64,000 nt of DNA, taken from Nocardia sp. NBC_00403. Lineage in GTDB: Bacteria > Actinomycetota > Actinomycetes > Mycobacteriales > Mycobacteriaceae. The stretch lies in assembly GCF_036046055.1 (NCBI RefSeq), contig NZ_CP107939.1, positions 1,240,001-1,304,000 of the forward strand. The letters are read 5' to 3'. Below the pieces are notes generated by a model, which had not been told where the DNA came from, did no database searches, and saw only the letters and a list, made by a program, of their open reading frames with translations. Positions 23,204-31,783 of this stretch are shown here, one piece after another. The translations under genes were made by a program, and so were the position numbers. Position 1 is the stretch's first letter; every line of letters starts with the position of its first letter.

Positions 23204-24751
23204 CTACCTCGTCAGCAGGTCGTCCGGTACGGGTTGGTCCTTGGCCAGCGCATCGAAAAACCTGCCCGCCTTGTTCTTGTCCCACAGCAGCACGTTTCCG
23301 CTGTCGGTGTCGCTGAAGCCGCCGACCGGGACGGTGGTCGCCACCGTGGCGCCGCGCAGTGCCCAGCCCAGCTGCCCCAGGTTCCAGATGTGATCACCGT
23401 TGTCGACCTTCAAGGATTTGGCGGTGTCGCTGGCGAGTGGCCACAGCTTGAACGGGTTGGCCAGGGTGGCGGTGCTGGTCGCCTTCTTCAACAGCGCCGC
23501 CATGAACAGCCGCTGGTTGTTCATTCGGTCGAGATCGGCGAGCGCGGTCGCGCGGCTGCGCACAAAGCCGAGTGCCTCCGGGCCGGTGAGTCGCTGGCAG
23601 CCCGCGGGCAGGTCGATGCCTGCGAGCGGGTCGTCGATGGGCTGCGGTACGCAGACGTCGATGCCGTCGAGGGTGTCGACGACGCCTGCGAAGCCGCCGA
23701 AGCCGATCTGCGCGTAGTGGTCGATCCGCACACCGGTCGCGATCTCGACGGTCTGCACCAGCAGTTGCGGGCCACCGAACGCGAAGGCGGCATTGAGCTT
23801 GTCTTTGCCGTAGCCGGGGATGCCGACATAGGAATCGCGCGGCAGGCTGACCAATGTGGTCGGCCCCGATTTCGGAACGTGCACCAACATGATGGTGTCG
23901 GTGCGTTCCGGTCCGACCTCGCCGCCGGTGGCCAACTCCCGCTCCTGTTCGGGCGACAGGCCCGCGCGACCGTCGGAACCGACGAGCAGCCAGTTGGTGC
24001 CAGGTGTGTCGCCTACGCGATCGGCGTAGTTCGCCAGTGCGTCGATCCGGTTCAGCGAATTGTCCAGCTTGATGACCGCGCCGATCGCGGCGAGCACGAG
24101 CACCACGAGCAGGACGAGAGACCAACGGAACAGATGCAGCTTGCGGCGTCGCCGCGGAGGTTGGGGTTCGCGATCCCGCCGCGATGGCGGCGCGGCCGGC
24201 GGAGGCGGGGGCGGTGTCCGGTATTGGCGGGGCCGCTGGGACTGTTGTGGCGCGGGCTCGTGATAGGGGACCGGTTGCTGTGTCGGCTGGTGCGTCGGTG
24301 CCGGTCGAGGTTTCTCCATGGGCGGTGGCGGTGTGCGCCGGGCTCCCTGGTCGGGCGGGACCTGGGAATAAGCCCGGGGTGGTGCGTAGTTCGGCGGTCC
24401 GTCGCGGTGCATCTTTCGCGTGGGCTCGACGGGGGCCTGCCCCGGCCGGTGCGATCCCGGGGCGTGTGCCTCGCCTCGATGCGGTCCGGAGGTGTGTGGC
24501 TCGGCCCGGTGTGGACCGGGCGGGTGTGGCTCGCCTCGGCGCGGTCCGGAGGTGTGTGGCTCGCCCCGGTGTGGTCCAGGAGGGTGTGGCTCGGCCCGGT
24601 GTGGGCCGGGCAGGTGAGGCTCGGCCCGGTGTGGACCAGGAGGGTGTGGCTCGGCCCGCTGCGAACGTGGAGTCGGCGGTTCACCGGGTCTACCAGGCGG
24701 TGGCGGGACCCGGCGCGTCCGTGCGTTGTGCTGGGGGTCGTCGCCATTCAT
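23204..24751 (-). CDS. LytR-CpsA-Psr (LCP) family cell wall ligase with repeat-rich N-terminus
   Basis: A 515-residue protein. Residues 1-210 are a Pro/His/Arg-rich cytoplasmic tail holding seven decapeptide units of the form R(A/G)EPHPPGPH (32-101; DNA 24449-24658). One membrane helix (about 215-238) follows, then the extracellular LCP domain: 'LLVGSDGRAG', 'RTDTIMLVHVPKSG', 'LVSLPRDSYV' and 'GFVRSRATALADLDRMNNQR', the Arg/Asp residues that bind polyprenyl pyrophosphate. LCP enzymes attach wall polymers such as arabinogalactan to peptidoglycan. The start is the ATG at 24751; an open frame continues upstream over the CPBP gene and is not coding. The position corresponds to Rv3840. Confidence 0.88.
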   Translation of the reverse strand: MNGDDPQHNARTRRVPPPPGRPGEPPTPRSQRAEPHPPGPHRAEPHLPGPHRAEPHPPGPHRGEPHTSGPRRGEPHPPGPHRAEPHTSGPHRGEAHAPGSHRPGQAPVEPTRKMHRDGPPNYAPPRAYSQVPPDQGARRTPPPPMEKPRPAPTHQPTQQPVPYHEPAPQQSQRPRQYRTPPPPPPAAPPSRRDREPQPPRRRRKLHLFRWSLVLLVVLVLAAIGAVIKLDNSLNRIDALANYADRVGDTPGTNWLLVGSDGRAGLSPEQERELATGGEVGPERTDTIMLVHVPKSGPTTLVSLPRDSYVGIPGYGKDKLNAAFAFGGPQLLVQTVEIATGVRIDHYAQIGFGGFAGVVDTLDGIDVCVPQPIDDPLAGIDLPAGCQRLTGPEALGFVRSRATALADLDRMNNQRLFMAALLKKATSTATLANPFKLWPLASDTAKSLKVDNGDHIWNLGQLGWALRGATVATTVPVGGFSDTDSGNVLLWDKNKAGRFFDALAKDQPVPDDLLTR

Positions 24752-24960
24752 CACTAGGCACTCTACTGATCGGGGGCCGCGCGGGGTGGTTTCGCGGCGG
24801 CCGGAAGTCGGGTGGGTACAGGATCGGCGCAGTCGGTCCGTTCGAGTGCTCGTGCGCGAGTGCGTGTTCGAGCGCTTCATGGTCGCCGGTGCCCAGCGTC
24901 GATGGTGAGCGACGGACGAATCCGGCGCTCCTAGTGAATTCGCGAATGGACCGAAGTTGG
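24752..24960. other. interval between CPBP and LCP genes
   Basis: No gene or clear hairpin is seen in these 209 bp. It probably holds the LCP promoter on the minus strand. Confidence 0.4.
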
Positions 24961-25761
24961 TTACGGCAACCAGGAAACGTGCCCGCGCAAGATCGTGTAG
25001 CCGATGTAGGCCACCGCGTCGATTGTGGCGTGCGCCAGAATCAGCGGCCACAGGCGATTGGTGCGCTGCCAGAAGCGGCCGAAGATCACGCCCATCACCA
25101 GATTTCCGATGCCGCCGCCCAAGCCTTGATACAGGTGGTAGCTGCCGCGCAGCAGCGCCGAGGCCAGCAGCGACGAGTTCTCCGACCAGCCGAGTTTGCG
25201 CAGCCTGGTGATCAGATACGCGACCACCAGGATCTCCTCGGCCGCCGCGTTCGCGCAGGCGGAAAGGATGAGGGCCGACAGCCGCCACCAGTGGTCGCCG
25301 AGCGAGCTCGGCACGATGGTGACGCTGACGCCGAGTGCGTGCGCGGTCAGATACAGGCCGAGTCCGGGCAGCCCGATGATGGCCGCGAGTGCGAGCCCGG
25401 GCAGTACGTCCGAACGCCACCGCAGCCGCGCGAGTCCGATCACCCGCGGTCCGATACCGCTGCGCCACAACAGGTATAGGCCCAGTGCCGCCCACCCGGC
25501 CAGGCGTAACACCCCGAGCAGCTGAAACAGCAGATCGATCGTCGACTGGGTCGCGCGCGACGGATTCAGCGCGACAGTCCGACCGCCGACCCCGCCGGGT
25601 GAGAGCGCGCTCTCGATCAGCGACAGCGCGGCGTTGAGCCCGCTCAGCCCGAAGGTGACGACCAGAACGACCGCGATCTCGAGCCGGACGGCGAATCGCT
25701 CCCGATCCGCCGGCTCAAGCCTGTCCCAGGTGGGAACCGATTCAGCAGCGCACATGCGCAC
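24961..25761 (-). CDS. CPBP family intramembrane metalloprotease
   Basis: A 266-residue membrane protein with about seven helices and the CPBP (CAAX protease and bacteriocin-processing/Abi) motifs: 'AAAEEILVVAYL' (Glu-Glu near 176; the usual following Arg is absent), 'RGSYHLYQG' (His near 209) and 'HATIDAVAY' (His-x3-Asp near 242). These residues form the metal site inside the membrane. The substrate is unknown. It lies 40 bp downstream of the DUF2470 gene and upstream of the LCP gene, all on one strand. Confidence 0.85.
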   Translation of the reverse strand: MRMCAAESVPTWDRLEPADRERFAVRLEIAVVLVVTFGLSGLNAALSLIESALSPGGVGGRTVALNPSRATQSTIDLLFQLLGVLRLAGWAALGLYLLWRSGIGPRVIGLARLRWRSDVLPGLALAAIIGLPGLGLYLTAHALGVSVTIVPSSLGDHWWRLSALILSACANAAAEEILVVAYLITRLRKLGWSENSSLLASALLRGSYHLYQGLGGGIGNLVMGVIFGRFWQRTNRLWPLILAHATIDAVAYIGYTILRGHVSWLP

Positions 25762-25801
25762 GAATCTATTGCCAACGCAGAGTGCGCGGCACCGGCGGAC
25801 T

Positions 25802-26563
25802 TCAGATGCGCCGCAACCCGTTGAGGAAGGGGCAGCCCGCGAGCGTGCGGACGGCGCGGCTCAGGGAATCGATGTCTTCGGCAGGGCTGTTGAAGGGCAA
25901 GCGGAAGTCGTGGTCGCCGTCGGTGCCCTCGATGCGCAGGGTGAGGCCGTATCGGTCGATGGCGAGCGGGTGTACCGAGCCGCGCTGCAGGCGGGGCGGC
26001 AGGTGGCGGGCGAGTTGGGCGACGACATCCGCGTGGTCGGCGTCCATGTGCTGCAGCCATGCGGACTCGAGCGCGCAGAACGGGTCGGGCTCGGCGTGGC
26101 GGAGTTCGTCGACGCAGACGGATTCGGCGCCGGTCGAGTCGGCCAGCACCGCAGAGTTGATCACCACCCGCAGCAGGGTCGCGGTGTATCCGACATCCAG
26201 CAGTCCGGGATGCGGATGGTCTTCGGCCACCTGGGAGGCCAGTGCACGTTGCGCCTGATTGGGCACGGTGCGCACCCAGCCGCGCAGCCATACCAGTGCC
26301 CGCACCGGCTCCCGCAATGTCAGCGGCGAGTGATCGGTGAGCTCCAATACCGCCGCCGCGCCGGCAGCGCCGGAATTCGCGGCGAGCACGGTGGCCATGG
26401 ACGCGGTCGGCACCGCGATCACCACATCACCGCACTCCCGCAGGTGATGTACCGAAACCGGGGTCGGATCGATGCCCGGCATCGCGAGTACCGCCTGCTC
26501 CGCATGCGCGCACGCGTTGCGAACCCGCTCGGCGGTGGATGGTGCGACGGTCGGGTTCGGCAT
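25802..26563 (-). CDS. DUF2470 domain protein, probably iron-regulated
   Basis: A 253-residue protein. The N-terminal half resembles the flavin-reductase-like barrel of HugZ-type haem proteins, and the C-terminal part (about 165-250) is the DUF2470 domain, with 'WLQHMDADHADVV' and 'YGLTLRIEGTDGDHDFRLPF'. Members bind or degrade haem, or act as partners in tetrapyrrole metabolism; the activity of this one is not shown. A two-register IdeR box lies 41-64 bp upstream of its ATG, which supports repression by iron. Its M. tuberculosis counterpart by position is Rv3839. Confidence 0.85.
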   Translation of the reverse strand: MPNPTVAPSTAERVRNACAHAEQAVLAMPGIDPTPVSVHHLRECGDVVIAVPTASMATVLAANSGAAGAAAVLELTDHSPLTLREPVRALVWLRGWVRTVPNQAQRALASQVAEDHPHPGLLDVGYTATLLRVVINSAVLADSTGAESVCVDELRHAEPDPFCALESAWLQHMDADHADVVAQLARHLPPRLQRGSVHPLAIDRYGLTLRIEGTDGDHDFRLPFNSPAEDIDSLSRAVRTLAGCPFLNGLRRI

Positions 26564-26603
26564 GCAGACCTCCAGTACTCGGTGTTGCCCGGCTTCGCTT
26601 GCG

Positions 26604-26627
26604 TTAGCTTAGGTAAACCTAAGCTAA
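26604..26627. promoter_or_regulatory. IdeR/DtxR iron box (two overlapping registers)
   Basis: This 24-bp near-perfect palindrome is built around TTAGGTAAACCTAA with outer TTAGC and GCTAA. Its first 19 bp agree with the IdeR consensus TTAGGTTAGGCTAACCTAA at 16 positions, and the 19 bp read from the other strand also agree at 16, so two dimers could bind on opposite faces. It sits in the divergent promoter region of the DUF2470 gene and the 26710 gene. Confidence 0.85.
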
Positions 26628-26709
26628 GTCACGCGTGGTCGTTCCGCAAGCGTTCGCCGCGGCCGGATCCTGAGATTTCCGTGCGACCGGCCATGGCTAC
26701 GGTGAGGAG

Positions 26710-27138
26710 ATGGCGGATGGATCGGGAGAACCGGTGTTGGTTTCGTTGACGGCGCCCGCGCGACGCAGCCTGGTCGCAGGTCTGGTGCGTGCCACCGGAT
26801 CCGGACCGGGAGATACGACGGCGCGCACCGTCGATGTGGATGTCGCGGATGCGGAGATCGCCGATTTTCTTGCGGAAGTCGCACACGCGGATACCGGGTT
26901 CATCGCTCGTACCGCCCACGGCGATCGGGCCCTGGCAATCGTTGCGGCAACCGCCGCTGCCCTGTGCGGCGAGGACATCCGCACCGCCCTCAGCACCCCG
27001 AACATCGCCTTTCTGACCGCACTGAAACCACCGGCGATCGAGGCCGTTCGCAGCATGCTGCTTGCCATCGAAACCGACACACCAGATGAGGTGACGCATT
27101 CCCTCGCGCCGCTCGCCATCGCCGATTCGCCCAGGTGA
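26710..27138 (+). CDS. hypothetical protein divergent from the IdeR-controlled gene
   Basis: A 142-residue soluble protein, acidic, mostly helical (about 60-140), with no recognised domain. GAGGAG directly abuts the ATG at 26710; a GTG at 26734 with GGGAGAA upstream is an alternative start. The IdeR box 83 bp upstream could also control it. It is followed by about 200 bp before pheA. I cannot assign a function. Confidence 0.55.
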   Translation: MADGSGEPVLVSLTAPARRSLVAGLVRATGSGPGDTTARTVDVDVADAEIADFLAEVAHADTGFIARTAHGDRALAIVAATAAALCGEDIRTALSTPNIAFLTALKPPAIEAVRSMLLAIETDTPDEVTHSLAPLAIADSPR

Positions 27139-27334
27139 CAACAGATTTCGCGAGCGCGAGGGCAACCCGCGAACAGTGCGGCGAGCCGCCCGAAGGCAGA
27201 TCCGCGCCGGTGTGGCGGTAGCGCCCTTACCATCGGCGACGGAGGCCGCACGGCAGGGGAGTGTCAGGCGAACAGACCTTCCCAGTGCGCCGAATTTTTC
27301 CAGCACACCGGCAACCGCAAGTACTGTCGTAATC

Positions 27335-28249
27335 GTGCCGCGAATCGCGTACTTCGGTCCGTCCGGAACCTTCACCGAGATGGCCCTTGCCAAGCTCGAA
27401 TCCTCGGAGGCCTTCGACGGGCCGGTCGAGCGGGTCGCCGCGCCGAGCCAAGGGGCCGCGCTGGACCTCATTCGGTCCGGTGATGTCGACGGTGCGGTTG
27501 TGCCGATCGAGAGCTCCGTCGAAGGATCCATCTCGGCGACCTTGGATTCGCTCGCGATCGGCCCGCGACTGCAGATCGTCGCCGAGACCGAGTTGGAAGT
27601 GACCTTCACAATTCTCGCCAAATCGGGCACCCGGCTCGCCGATGTGCGGACACTGGCCGCCTATCCGGTTGCTGCGGCGCAGGTGCGCGTGTGGGTCTCG
27701 CGCAACCTGCCGAACGCGCAGCCGTACACCTCGGCATCGAACGCCGCCGCCGCCGAGGACGTGGCTGCCGGTCATGCCGACGCCGCGGTCTCCACCGCAC
27801 TGGCGGGTGAGCGCCTCGGGCTGACGGCAGTGGCTTCGGGCGTGGCCGACCATGAACACGCGATCACCCGGTTCGTCCTGGTCACCAAGCCTCGCGTGGC
27901 GCCGCGCGCGACCGGCGCGGATCGCACGTCGATCGTGCTGGAACTGTCCAACGAGCCGGGTTCGTTGATGCGCGCGTTTGCCGAATTCGCCACTCGCGGT
28001 ATCGATCTGACCAGAATCGAATCCCGCCCCACCCGGACGGGCTTCGGCACCTATCGCTTCTATCTCGACTGCGTCGGGCACATCGATGACGCGGCGGTGG
28101 CGGAGGCGCTCAAGGCGCTGCACCGCACCGCGCGGATCAGGTTCCTCGGTTCGTGGGCCGCGACATCGGCGACGGGGACCCCGCCGCCGTCGGATGAGGC
28201 GGCCGCAGAATGGCTGACCCAGCTGAGAAAGGGGGTGGCGGATCTATGA
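27335..28249 (+). CDS. pheA: prephenate dehydratase
   Basis: A 304-residue monofunctional enzyme that converts prephenate to phenylpyruvate in phenylalanine synthesis. The catalytic PDT domain (1 to about 185) starts 'VPRIAYFGPSGTFTEMAL' and contains 'VPIESSVEGSI' and the Thr-containing 'TRFVLV' end. A C-terminal ACT domain (about 200-280) carries 'NEPGSLMRAFAEFA' and 'LTRIESRPT', the phenylalanine-sensing motif. No chorismate mutase domain is present. The GTG at 27335 lies 7 nt after TACTGT (27322-27327), consistent with a leaderless transcript. It overlaps the phosphatase gene as ATGA. Confidence 0.95.
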   Translation: MPRIAYFGPSGTFTEMALAKLESSEAFDGPVERVAAPSQGAALDLIRSGDVDGAVVPIESSVEGSISATLDSLAIGPRLQIVAETELEVTFTILAKSGTRLADVRTLAAYPVAAAQVRVWVSRNLPNAQPYTSASNAAAAEDVAAGHADAAVSTALAGERLGLTAVASGVADHEHAITRFVLVTKPRVAPRATGADRTSIVLELSNEPGSLMRAFAEFATRGIDLTRIESRPTRTGFGTYRFYLDCVGHIDDAAVAEALKALHRTARIRFLGSWAATSATGTPPPSDEAAAEWLTQLRKGVADL

Positions 28250-28911
28250 GCGGAAAGCTGATTCTGGTCCGGCACGGTGAGACCGAAGGCAATGTCGCCA
28301 AGATCCTCGACACCGAAGTCCCTGGCCTGCCACTCACCGAACGTGGTGCGGCACAAGCGAAGACGTTCGGTTCGAGTCTGCTCATGGAGCCGCGTGCGGT
28401 GTTCTGTTCGACGGCGCTGCGCGCCAGACAGACCGCGGGCTACATCGAGGCGGCGACCGGCGTGCCCGCCGAAGTGCTAGACGGCGTGCACGAGGTGCAG
28501 GTCGGCGACCTGGAGGGCCTGGCAACCCAGGAGGCGCACGAGACCTTCCAACGGGTGTACCGGGCCTGGCACGAGGGCGATCTCACGCAGCGAGTGTCCG
28601 GTGGCGAGTCCGGGTACGACGTGCTCGCCCGCTTTCTGCCGGTAATCGAGACGCTCCGGACGACCTACCTGGCGTCTGACGCCGCCGACGGCGACGTGCT
28701 GCTGGTCAATCACGGCGCCGCCATGCGACTGGTCTCACGGACCCTCAGCGGGGTAGCGCCGCCGTTCACCACCAACAACCATCTCGACAACACCGAGACC
28801 ATCGAATTGGTGCCCCGTGCCGTCGGCGGCTGGGAATGCATCCGCTGGGGCCGTTTCACACCGCCGTTCGGCTACGAGGTGGCACCGACCGCGGACGACC
28901 CGATGGGTTAG
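28246..28911 (+). CDS. histidine phosphatase family protein (phosphoglycerate-mutase-like)
   Basis: A 221-residue enzyme with the RHG motif (LVRHGETEGN, His10) and the second catalytic His in 'VNHGAAMRL'. The substrate is unknown; the pairing with pheA is conserved in mycobacteria (Rv3837c-Rv3838c), which could mean a role near aromatic metabolism. The ATG at 28246 overlaps the pheA stop by 4 bp and has GGGGGTGG upstream. Its stop is only 5 bp from the stop of the convergent EspG gene. Confidence 0.92.
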   Translation: MSGKLILVRHGETEGNVAKILDTEVPGLPLTERGAAQAKTFGSSLLMEPRAVFCSTALRARQTAGYIEAATGVPAEVLDGVHEVQVGDLEGLATQEAHETFQRVYRAWHEGDLTQRVSGGESGYDVLARFLPVIETLRTTYLASDAADGDVLLVNHGAAMRLVSRTLSGVAPPFTTNNHLDNTETIELVPRAVGGWECIRWGRFTPPFGYEVAPTADDPMG

Positions 28912-28916
28912 CCGCG

Positions 28917-29747
28917 TCAGGTCAATGCCCGGTTGCTCGGGAAGTCCTCGCGTTCGGGCAGCACACTGATCAAATCCTGCAGTGCGGTCCGCAACCGTCC
29001 CGTCGTTCCGCTGCTGAGCGACGTCCACTTGGTGCCGTCATCGGAAACGCTTGCGGTGGCGATGAATCGACCGCCCCGGGTGTTGAACACGGCGATGTGG
29101 TTCTCGGCGTAGTCCTTGGTGCCGTCGCCATAGATCACGCCCACGATCTCGGCGTGCGAATGGATCTCCACCATCGCCGAGGCGATGGCCTGCGCGTCAG
29201 TGGCGGGATGTCCCACCCTGGCGAGCCGGGCGGCAGTCGCCTTGGCGTCGCCGGTGTCGTCGAAGATCGGGACGAGCTGTTCGGTCTCGGCGCGCATGCC
29301 TGTCAGCTCGAGCGGCTCGGCAGGCCCGAGCGCGGTGATCACCGGTCCGGCCAGGTCGTCCTCGACCTGGTCGATGACATAGGAGTGCGGCCCGCGAAGG
29401 GCGACGGCAACGAAGTCGTCGCCCTTCGCCAGGCACATGCGACTCGCATTGCCTTCCACGAACAGTCGTATCGCGACCACCCAGTGGGGTCGGTACAGCG
29501 CCCGCAGCCGGTCTTCGAGCTCTTGGTGAACCGAGCCACCGATCAGGAGTTCCCGATCGGTGAGCGACTGAGCAGCCACGGCCATCGCCGCATCGTGATC
29601 GGTCACGTTGTCGTAGCGTCCCATCGCCTGGAGCACGATGGGCAGCTCGTCGATCTCCAGCTTCTCCAGGAGAAACTGCATCTCGTCGAGCGACAACACA
29701 ACCGCCGCGAGCATCGGCGGGCCGTGGCCCGCACCCAGCACCGTCAC
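28917..29747 (-). CDS. espG: EspG family type VII secretion chaperone
   Basis: A 276-residue EspG-like protein: 'VVLSLDEMQFLLEKLEIDELPIVLQ' at the N-terminus and alternating strands and helices typical of the EspG fold, with 'FNTRGGRFIATAS' near the end. EspG proteins bind the tip of PE-PPE dimers in the cytosol and keep them soluble for secretion. GTG start overlapping the PPE stop by 4 bp. It completes a PE-PPE-EspG operon. No ESX core genes lie in this window, so the secretion machine must be encoded elsewhere. Confidence 0.88.
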   Translation of the reverse strand: MTVLGAGHGPPMLAAVVLSLDEMQFLLEKLEIDELPIVLQAMGRYDNVTDHDAAMAVAAQSLTDRELLIGGSVHQELEDRLRALYRPHWVVAIRLFVEGNASRMCLAKGDDFVAVALRGPHSYVIDQVEDDLAGPVITALGPAEPLELTGMRAETEQLVPIFDDTGDAKATAARLARVGHPATDAQAIASAMVEIHSHAEIVGVIYGDGTKDYAENHIAVFNTRGGRFIATASVSDDGTKWTSLSSGTTGRLRTALQDLISVLPEREDFPSNRALT

Positions 29748-30895
29748 TTAGCCGTCCCGGCGGTGTCCGCGCCGATGACGCCGTCGGCCATGTAGCGACC
29801 GTCGTTGAAGTGATCGGCGCGCAGGTAGTCGGCCGACTTGTGCTCGGTCTCGTCGTCTTCGCTGTCTTGCACCCGGTTGCCGAGCAACGGACTGCCCGAG
29901 GGCGCCGCCGGACGGACCGGCGCGGCATCGAAACGCACGTTGACGGACTCGGCGACCGCGGTCGTGGCAGGCATGCCGACCGCGGCGCCCGCACCCCAGC
30001 CTTCGGGAAGCTTGAGCGATGCGTTGGGGTTCGCGCCCGGGGCGGATGCCGCCGAGCGGGTTGCCGCGGCAGCCGCGGAGACCGCGGTGCCGACGCCCAT
30101 CATCGACATCGGCGCGGCGGCCATACCGCCCATCGACGGCGTCGCGCTGGTGACGGCCGAGATCGCATTGGCGCCGAGGGTGCCGACCGTGCTGACACCC
30201 GAGGTCGCCACCGAGCCGATAACATTCGCTGCCTGTGTCGCGGCGCTCGCCACGGCCGGGTTGTTCACGAACCCGACTGCCGCGGCGATCGCGGACGACA
30301 CCGGATCACCCTGGAACGCGGCCTCGGCCGAGCTCGGGTCCGCGGTTCCGGCGCCGTTGGCGATCGCGGGCGGCGGCACGAACTCGCCGGGGGTCGCCAC
30401 TGTGGCGGTGGTGGCCGCTTCGTAGGTCTCCATGGTCAGCGCGGCGCGCAGATCCAAGGCGGCCTTGGCTGCCTCCGCGATCTCGGAGCTGCCGTTCAGG
30501 ACGCCGCCGGTGGAGGCGGCCGCGACCCGCGCGCTGTCGACGGCCGCGATCTCCGGGATGCTCGGCATCGCTATCGACGCGACGGTGTACGCGGTCGCGT
30601 TCGCGACGGCCTTCGCGCCCAAGGTGGCCGCCATGACGCTCTGCTGCTCGGCCCATCCGGTGAAGCCGGCGAGCCTGGCGAGCGCGGCGACACCGTTGAC
30701 ACCCTGCATGCCGATGCCCAACTCGGCCATCACCCGGACAGCGGTCGTGGTGGCGTCGATCCACGCGCCGGTCAGCCCGCCCCACGCGGCGGCGGCCGCC
30801 GAGATCGGGACGCCGTGTGCGCCCGCGTTGAGCGCGATGGAGTTTCCTTCTGCCAGGCGGGGCATCCAGAACACCCCGGTCATACCTGCGGTCAT
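29744..30895 (-). CDS. PPE family protein
   Basis: A 383-residue protein with the PPE domain in the first 175 residues: 'FWMPRLAEGNSIAL' replaces the usual PPE tripeptide region, 'AWGGLTGAW' supplies the WxG turn, and long helices follow. The middle is Ala/Gly/Ser-rich and low in complexity. The C-terminus contains YLRAD and RYMADGVIGA. It should pair with the PE protein encoded just upstream and be exported by an ESX system. GGGGAG lies 8 nt before the ATG. Notably, a YxxxD-type secretion signal is seen here and not in the PE partner. Confidence 0.88.
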   Translation of the reverse strand: MTAGMTGVFWMPRLAEGNSIALNAGAHGVPISAAAAAWGGLTGAWIDATTTAVRVMAELGIGMQGVNGVAALARLAGFTGWAEQQSVMAATLGAKAVANATAYTVASIAMPSIPEIAAVDSARVAAASTGGVLNGSSEIAEAAKAALDLRAALTMETYEAATTATVATPGEFVPPPAIANGAGTADPSSAEAAFQGDPVSSAIAAAVGFVNNPAVASAATQAANVIGSVATSGVSTVGTLGANAISAVTSATPSMGGMAAAPMSMMGVGTAVSAAAAATRSAASAPGANPNASLKLPEGWGAGAAVGMPATTAVAESVNVRFDAAPVRPAAPSGSPLLGNRVQDSEDDETEHKSADYLRADHFNDGRYMADGVIGADTAGTAK

Positions 30896-30938
30896 GCTTG
30901 TTTCTCCCCTTTTTCCGTAATCAGAGCTGTCCGCGGGC

Positions 30939-31259
30939 CTACAGGCCGAGGGTCATCTCGGTGGCCTTGATCACGCTCGCGCGGAGGATGTCCTCACCGA
31001 CGTGCGTGGCGAGCTGCATGCGCAGCGTGGCGGCAGCGTGATGCAGCTCGAGGACTGCCTGGGCGACCGCCTGGTCGTGGGTCATCGCGCCCCGGTTGAA
31101 GTGATTGGCTGCCAGCAGCGACACCTCGTCCATCCCGGACGGGAGCACGTGCGTCGCCGCGGCGCTAACCACGTGTGCGGCGGCCAGCCGGTCGGCAACC
31201 AGATCCAGCTCTAGTGCTGCGGCCAGGACGGCTTCGGGTGTGATGTCTACACCAAACAT
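30939..31259 (-). CDS. PE family protein
   Basis: A 106-residue protein made almost wholly of two helices with the PE-domain pattern ('VDITPEAVLAAALELDLVADRLAAAHV'; 'VLPSGMDEVSLLAANHFN'). It forms the short partner in the PE-PPE dimer. AAGGAG lies 8 nt before the ATG. It stands first in the operon, 43 bp before PPE. Unlike many PE proteins, no YxxxD/E motif follows the second helix, so export may depend on the PPE partner. Confidence 0.85.
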   Translation of the reverse strand: MFGVDITPEAVLAAALELDLVADRLAAAHVVSAAATHVLPSGMDEVSLLAANHFNRGAMTHDQAVAQAVLELHHAAATLRMQLATHVGEDILRASVIKATEMTLGL

Positions 31260-31416
31260 GACTCGACTCCTTCTAGTGGCGGCTACTGGGCGGAACCACG
31301 AGAATTCCCCCTACGAGTGATAGGACGCGACAGCCAGGCAATCGGTTCCATCGAATCCCCAATTTTCTTTCGTGCCTTGACAGCTGCGCTCCGGTCCCAC
31401 ACAGCTGCGTAAAAGA

Positions 31417-31767
31417 CTAACCCCATCCCAACTGATGCAACCGGTCTTCGTCAATCCCGAAATAGTGTGCAATCTCATGGATCACAGTGATCGCCACTTC
31501 TTCGACGACTTGGCTCTCATCGTCGCAGATTTCGAGGATCGCGTCGCGGTAGATCGTGACAGTGTCGGGTAGCGCTCCGCCGTATTGGCTATCGCGTTCG
31601 GTGAGTGCGATCCCGTGATAGAGACCGAGCAGCCGCGAGTCTTCCGAATTGCGAGCCTCGATAAGCACGACCACATTATCGATGGCACTGGCCAGCTCCG
31701 GCGGAATGAGATCGAGCGCATCGCCGACCAGTTCTTCGAACCGGTCCTCGGACATGGTGACCGACAT
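31417..31767 (-). CDS. metallopeptidase family protein (zincin)
   Basis: A 116-residue minimal zincin of the PF06262 type: 'TVIHEIAHYFGIDEDRLHQLGWG' pattern with HExxH and a downstream acidic residue for zinc. It is cytosolic (no signal). Substrates are unknown. It is the position counterpart of Rv3836 and follows the septum-formation gene by 16 bp on the same strand. Start chosen at the ATG 31767; an ATG four codons later is possible. Confidence 0.86.
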   Translation of the reverse strand: MSVTMSEDRFEELVGDALDLIPPELASAIDNVVVLIEARNSEDSRLLGLYHGIALTERDSQYGGALPDTVTIYRDAILEICDDESQVVEEVAITVIHEIAHYFGIDEDRLHQLGWG

Positions 31768-31783
31768 CGGAAGTGCGGCCTGC

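Noticed and set aside
24752..25495. Upstream extension of the LCP gene
   Set aside because: It overlaps the CPBP protease, whose catalytic motifs are intact in another frame.
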